From Klebsormidium nitens (taxonomy: Eukaryota > Streptophyta > Klebsormidiophyceae > Klebsormidiales > Klebsormidiaceae): a DNA stretch of 64,000 bases. The notes beneath the pieces are model-generated. The model saw only the letters and a list, made by a program, of their open reading frames with translations, did not search any database and had not been told where the DNA came from. Location of the stretch: assembly GCA_000708835.1 (NCBI GenBank), contig DF236988.1:186644-250643 (forward strand), read 5' to 3'. This document shows positions 59,700 to 64,000 of this stretch, in pieces. The position numbers and the translations under genes are program-made. Within the stretch, counting starts at the first letter, position 1. Each line of letters opens with the position of its first letter.

Positions 59700-61140
59700 A
59701 TAGCGCATCGCAATTGACGCAAGGAGGATGCGTCAACTGCATTGCATTATTCACTGGATTATGTGTGGATCATGCACGAGGCGTCAGCTATTGACGCCGT
59801 CTTGGTTTATCACTCCCATAGAATTTGGAAAACCTGGAAATCACTGTCAGCATATGTTTGCTTTGTCCTGCATTTTTCTCGTCGGCAATGATCAGCTGCC
59901 GCCTGACCAATTGGTTTCGGTGGTCGGCTGCTGAAGTGAAGCCACTCAACAATGTACGAACAGCTCCCCAGCGACTTCTATTTAGTGGGCATGAAAGTAT
60001 AAGCCCGCTTTGAACTTCTCCTGACATCGTGTCAGTGAAAGATAAAAAATTGAATGAAGGTGGGACTCTTACTTTTCCTCACAGTCGATGGAAACGCCTT
60101 TGCGTCAAACTGGCCACCTTCAAAACCAATCTTTGCTGATTGAAATACACGATCTTGAACTGTTAGACGAGAGTGGTTGATCAGACGGTCTAAGAGCCAT
60201 GTATAGCGAAGGCCAAAAACTCGAAGGGGAGGGCGGCAGACTTGCGTAGACAGGTTTCGGCAGTTGACGTAGTGCACCAAGCTGACGCCATATTTTGAGC
60301 CTATGCGCTAATCAAGATGAACATAATGAAAGGCGTGACCTTGACCTTCGTGTGCTTTAGCACGAGAGAATGGAAACACGTACGACCGATCGTACGTGAC
60401 TCCCCTCTTGGTGGGCGGTGCCTCTCGAAAATTGTCGCCTTCCAATTGCGGTCCGTTCAGAATTCTTCAAGGTTTCACAATCAGTTGCGCCTGCCACAGA
60501 ACTTCGTCCAACCATACTCGTACAGCCTTGCATGAAAGCAGACCAAGACAGCACCAGCAAAACCGACATTTCCTTCATCGGCGAGGCTTTGCCCTTCGAG
60601 TTAGAAAAAGAAGAGCTGGTTAGACGCTCAATGCTCTCTTTCCCGGCTCCCGGGTCCTCAGACCTACTTTCGGTGCGGCGATGATGAACGCTCAATGAAT
60701 GGCCATAGGTCACTCGCCGTTGACCGGATCGACTTGATGCCGCGCTCTTCCTTTCGTTACTTTCTCGACCTTTCGTAGCGTATGTCAGCACGCTACGTGT
60801 TATTGAATGCGTTTACTCCATACATGACATCCTTAGGATCAAACAATCGGGATGTCTTGGACATCATCCACTGCATCCACTGTCTGGAATTAGCAGTGGG
60901 CAACGCTTCCACTCCATGAGGCCACATGAGCAAGTACGTGGATTGATGCAAGATGCGTCAGCTGTTAATGTCGTCTTAGGTTACTCCAAAGACTGTGCAA
61001 GAGTAAAGCGGATGTCGTCAAGCATCGCTTCGTGCGATGACGAGTTGCTGCCGGATCAACTGGTCAGGCTCTGCAAACATCTGTTCGACTGAAGCCGCTC
61101 AACAATGTCTCAACAGCTTTTCAGCCACTCAAGCTTGTCC
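59700..61140. repeat. Two diverged copies of an unnamed dispersed repeat
   Basis: About 59728-59960 and 60950-61110 share ordered blocks: GATGCGTCA, GCGTCAGCT then a CGTCTT(G/A)G block, GCTGCC then GA(C)CAA(T)TGGT, and GAAGCC(A/G)CTCAACAATGT. One block reads DELLPDQLVRL in the second copy and DQLPPDQLVSV in the first, so the source may once have been coding. I do not recognise the family. Confidence 0.55.
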
Positions 61141-61934
61141 CCAACAGGGACCACTTTCGGAGTTTCTTTCAACCACAACACTTACATAGTCGACGCGAGA
61201 GTTTCGAATGAGTAGCCGTGGACAGTCAAGCCTTCTTTTTGTGTGTGTGTAGAAAATGTCACACGAAGCCGGCCTACAACCTGTTTGCGGTCACGTAAGA
61301 CCAACGAACAATGCTGCGCTTTCAAGTAGCCAGCCGAAGCAATGCAGAGATGAACTATGTCTTTACATCCGTGGCACTGATGACCGTGATTGATCCGCGG
61401 GGTCATGAGAGTACTCGAGTGAGTCTCCGACGCCACAACATTCCAACTGTATTCCAGGAACACCGCAACTTCGATCGCCTGACTGTTAAGTTAGGTGGGC
61501 CGACTTAGATCCTGACCTGACGAGACGACTTGGCAAGCACTTTTCAGGCAGATCAGCTCTTATGCTGTTCTATATGGGCTCGAAGTAAACCCTTGAAGGG
61601 GAGCCCATCCTTGAAGCAACGCGGATTCGAACCTACATGAAGCTTTAATATCGTGCCAGCTCATTCTTCGACGTACGATCCCTTATCTTGTCCCTTGTAT
61701 CCAACTTCGCTTGTCCCAAACCTCCGCGGTGTGTCTTCTAACATTCATTGAAATCTCGTCTCTTGCTATCAGTCAGGGCTCTCTCAAACGTTAAGTAAGA
61801 CATAAGAGTCATCAATAAGACTCATTGGACCTATTGGACCTGGTTTATACCACTCATTTTCAATCTCTGCCTACATTCCATCCGATTTAGGAACATTTCG
61901 AGCTCGCTTTCTCCAACATAGTCTCAGTCGCCGG

Positions 61935-61973
61935 TACGTCCTAGATTTCGAGAAGGCCTATGATCGAAAGTGA
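61935..61973 (+). mobile_element. Possible relic of a non-LTR retrotransposon reverse transcriptase
   Basis: The frame reads YVLDFEKAYDRK followed by a stop. LDFEKAYDR is a hallmark of the reverse-transcriptase palm in plant LINE-type elements. I could not find the other motifs (such as the YxDD box) in the expected order nearby, so this is a small fragment at best or a coincidence. Confidence 0.3.
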
Positions 61974-63663
61974 GGGATCGAGTTGCCACATTGGAAGTCT
62001 CCGCCTCACCTTCTTTTGAGGCGGGTCCTGGACAAAGCAATATTTTGCGATCCGATTGACCAATCTGATGTTGTGAGTCCCGGTAGTGATGGATTTCGAG
62101 GTGGCGTGTCCGTCCGCCATATTTCGGATTCCTTCGCCCAAACGCCGGCAGTCGCAGAGACGTTCGTCCCTATTCGCTTTCTCCGATCTTCTTCTAATGA
62201 ATGACAACTTGCTAGCATAGATGAACTTGTGGTGACGTCACGGCTAACGCTCGCCGCAGATTACCACTCTGACCACAGTCCTGATCAGGAACTTTTCGGG
62301 ACTGTGAATCGAGACGCTCTCGGTTGCCGGATCACGCGCTCAAAGCGCTTCTGTTATATGACCTTTCAACGAAGCGGATAGTTTGGGAAAGACTATTCTC
62401 AAAAGCGCTCATCTGCGTGGACAGAGGCGGCGACTGCCAGTGCAGTCCCGGCCGTCAATGTCTTTGTACGTGCCTGCAAAATAATTGCGTTTACATCTTC
62501 ATTTATTCAATTCTTTGCGAGGAGCTTTGCTCGTAGAAGAAACTCAGGGGCTCTTCTTGTTGTGTGACCACTTCATAGTCCGGCGATGACAGAGTGGTCA
62601 CCTAACCGTACGGCCAGATGATGATCCGCGCGTCTTGACGCGAGGGCTATTCACACCGATACACGTACTTCATAACTCCCGACGGCACACAGATGTGAAA
62701 ACGCCCACCCAACTTTTGAGCAGAGTCTTTCGACCGCCAACGGTGTCGCTGGTGCTAGCTTCCCATATCCAGTTGGAAACTCTGCTTCCTTGCCTGGATC
62801 TTTTTGAGATGCTCCCACATGCCTGCCACTGCAATCCAACGACTCTGAAAGGTGACGTGACGGCCCGGATGCGTCTAGGTTATACGTCTAGATTGGACCA
62901 GTTGATTGCCCCAAGAGTATCGTTTTGATTCAACACTTGGGCTTTGCAGCTGGTAAATAGACGGTTGGGGTTGTGGAGAGCCGACGTAGGTTATACATGA
63001 GTTACATCCACTGGAATGGTTCTCATTCTGTTGCCCACGATTGCACAAGCAGGCAAGCTAGGGTCTGCTTCTATGTACGTGCAATCGCAAATGTGCCGTG
63101 CGGTTTCTATGACCGGAGAACGGCGGCGCATGCCATCGTATTATCAGCAGATTTGACCTTAGCATTCATGAATCGAGCAAAGCGAAACAACAAACTGGCA
63201 CGTCGGCAAAACAGAACAATAGTCTTTGGTATTTCGCTTCGTTGACCACGTGTAGCATGAACCACATGATGAGCCATGTGTCTGCAAGGATCCGCTTATG
63301 TGAGAGGACATTGACGACGTTGCATAATTGAATACTCGGCAAACAACTCTCCCAATGAAGGAAAGTACATCTACTTGGACAGTGAAACTGGCAGCCCACA
63401 AGTTGTTTTCAAACCTTTCACGGCCCTCTTCGGCAAAAGGCCGACCGATACGTATTGCACTATCTCCGAACGCTAGCACTGCACTTTGCTCCAGTTCGGG
63501 GTTTTCATGAGCTTCTCTGTTTGACTGCAAAGGAACGAAGGACCCACTGTTCCGTGAACCCAGACCTAGCCTCCTAGTAGGCTTTGCACAGACCTTTCGA
63601 CCACGGGCCCTTCACCCACCGACTTCGTTCCCTCCTTTCTTCTTCGCTCTACCTTAGGGCACG

Positions 63664-64000
63664 CTACTCAACTTGCTTCAGGAGAGGTTCCGACAGCGGA
63701 TGCTTCTCTGCAGAGTCCTCCTCGTCCTTCGCACGCGCGTTGAGTTTCCACTTCTTGACCAGCTTCACCAGCCGACTCGTCTCCTTACTTCCCTTCCCAG
63801 TATCCTCCTCCACTTCGCAATTTTTTGAGCCCTCTAGCGCCCACGTGAGGTTCCCGGGTGATGGGGCCCCGACCCTCATCGACTGTCGCCCCTTGTACTC
63901 CCGCGCCTTGATATACAGAGTGCTGGACCACTCGGCAAACTCCAACGGGCGCATATCTTTCTGCAGGCTCTCCCCCTCCCCTGCTCGGCAGAAGAACCCG
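63664..64000 (-). CDS. C-terminal exon of an unrecognised gene (runs off window)
   Basis: An open frame on the minus strand enters from the right edge and ends at the stop at 63664-63666. It codes at least 111 residues, including MRPLEFAEWSSTLYIKAREY and a Lys/Glu-rich hydrophilic tail with VKLVKKWKLNARAKDEED. An AG within CTGCAG near 63961 could be the acceptor of the last exon. GC content and composition resemble the true exons in this window. I do not recognise the family. Confidence 0.5.
   Translation of the reverse strand, partial: GFFCRAGEGESLQKDMRPLEFAEWSSTLYIKAREYKGRQSMRVGAPSPGNLTWALEGSKNCEVEEDTGKGSKETSRLVKLVKKWKLNARAKDEEDSAEKHPLSEPLLKQVE

Larger units (their letters stand above)
53855..63663. 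other. Gene-poor 9.8-kb region with degenerate repeats
   Basis: Every open frame here is short and lacks splice-consistent continuation or recognisable family motifs. Base composition is flatter than in the coding exons. Two diverged copies of a repeat family lie near 59700-60000 and 60930-61140, and a reverse-transcriptase-like motif at 61935-61973. It reads as old, decayed repeat-derived DNA. A fast-evolving or heavily split gene could be hidden here and would need transcript data to reveal. Confidence 0.55.

Noticed and set aside
61615-61640. B-box-like GGTTCGAATCC on the minus strand
   Set aside because: The T-stem does not pair fully and no A box lies at the right distance.

Overview
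This is a eukaryotic nuclear window from the green plant lineage. The genes are broken by many spliceosomal introns, and coding exons are more GC-rich than the sequence around them. The gene set combines plant-type proteins (a plant-type MED16 ending in a Cys-rich ribbon, a 560-residue cofactor-independent phosphoglycerate mutase, a bZIP-like factor) with an axonemal inner-arm dynein intermediate chain, which implies a motile flagellated stage. A streptophyte alga is the best fit; Klebsormidium-like is my guess from memory, and a bryophyte-grade plant is the alternative. Exon models below were built by hand from reading frame, GT/GC-AG sites, splice phase and remembered family conservation. 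No alignment or RNA data were available.

Layout: (1) 398-2576 (+), the 3' part of uroporphyrinogen-III synthase, running in from the left edge. (2) about 4478-9848 (+), a helical-repeat MYND zinc-finger protein with an apparent frame break and a 185-bp tandem repeat in an intron. (3) 11286-21808 (-), a complete 13-exon axonemal dynein intermediate chain of the DNAI3/WDR63/IC140 type. (4) 23142-30782 (+), a complete 12-exon phosphoglycerate mutase. (5) 32404-34990 (-), a bZIP-like factor. (6) 36616-38496 (+), proteasome subunit alpha-1 in two exons. (7) an assembly gap of Ns at 39569-40109. (8) 40388-42845 (-), a complete six-exon VPS25 of ESCRT-II. (9) 43680-53854 (+), Mediator subunit MED16 in 12 exons. 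(10) about 9.8 kb with no supportable gene, holding degenerate repeats and one possible LINE remnant. (11) at the right edge, the C-terminal exon of an unrecognised minus-strand gene. From 11286 on, neighbours alternate in strand, giving three head-to-head pairs with intergenic gaps of 0.8-1.6 kb. The genes are unrelated housekeeping or ciliary functions, with no operon-like logic.

The most unusual feature is a repeated pattern inside introns of three unrelated genes. The edge of an exon, together with its splice site and adjoining intron, has been tandemly copied into the neighbouring intron. 5' edges with acceptors accumulate upstream of the intact exon, and 3' edges with donors accumulate downstream. 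It affects three exons of the dynein gene, one of the mutase gene (both sides) and three of MED16. The copies are diverged from one another, so they are not obvious assembly stutter. It looks like a repeated mode of intron growth that keeps one intact exon and leaves decoy splice sites around it. I found no defence system, operon, CRISPR array or other prokaryote-style cassette.
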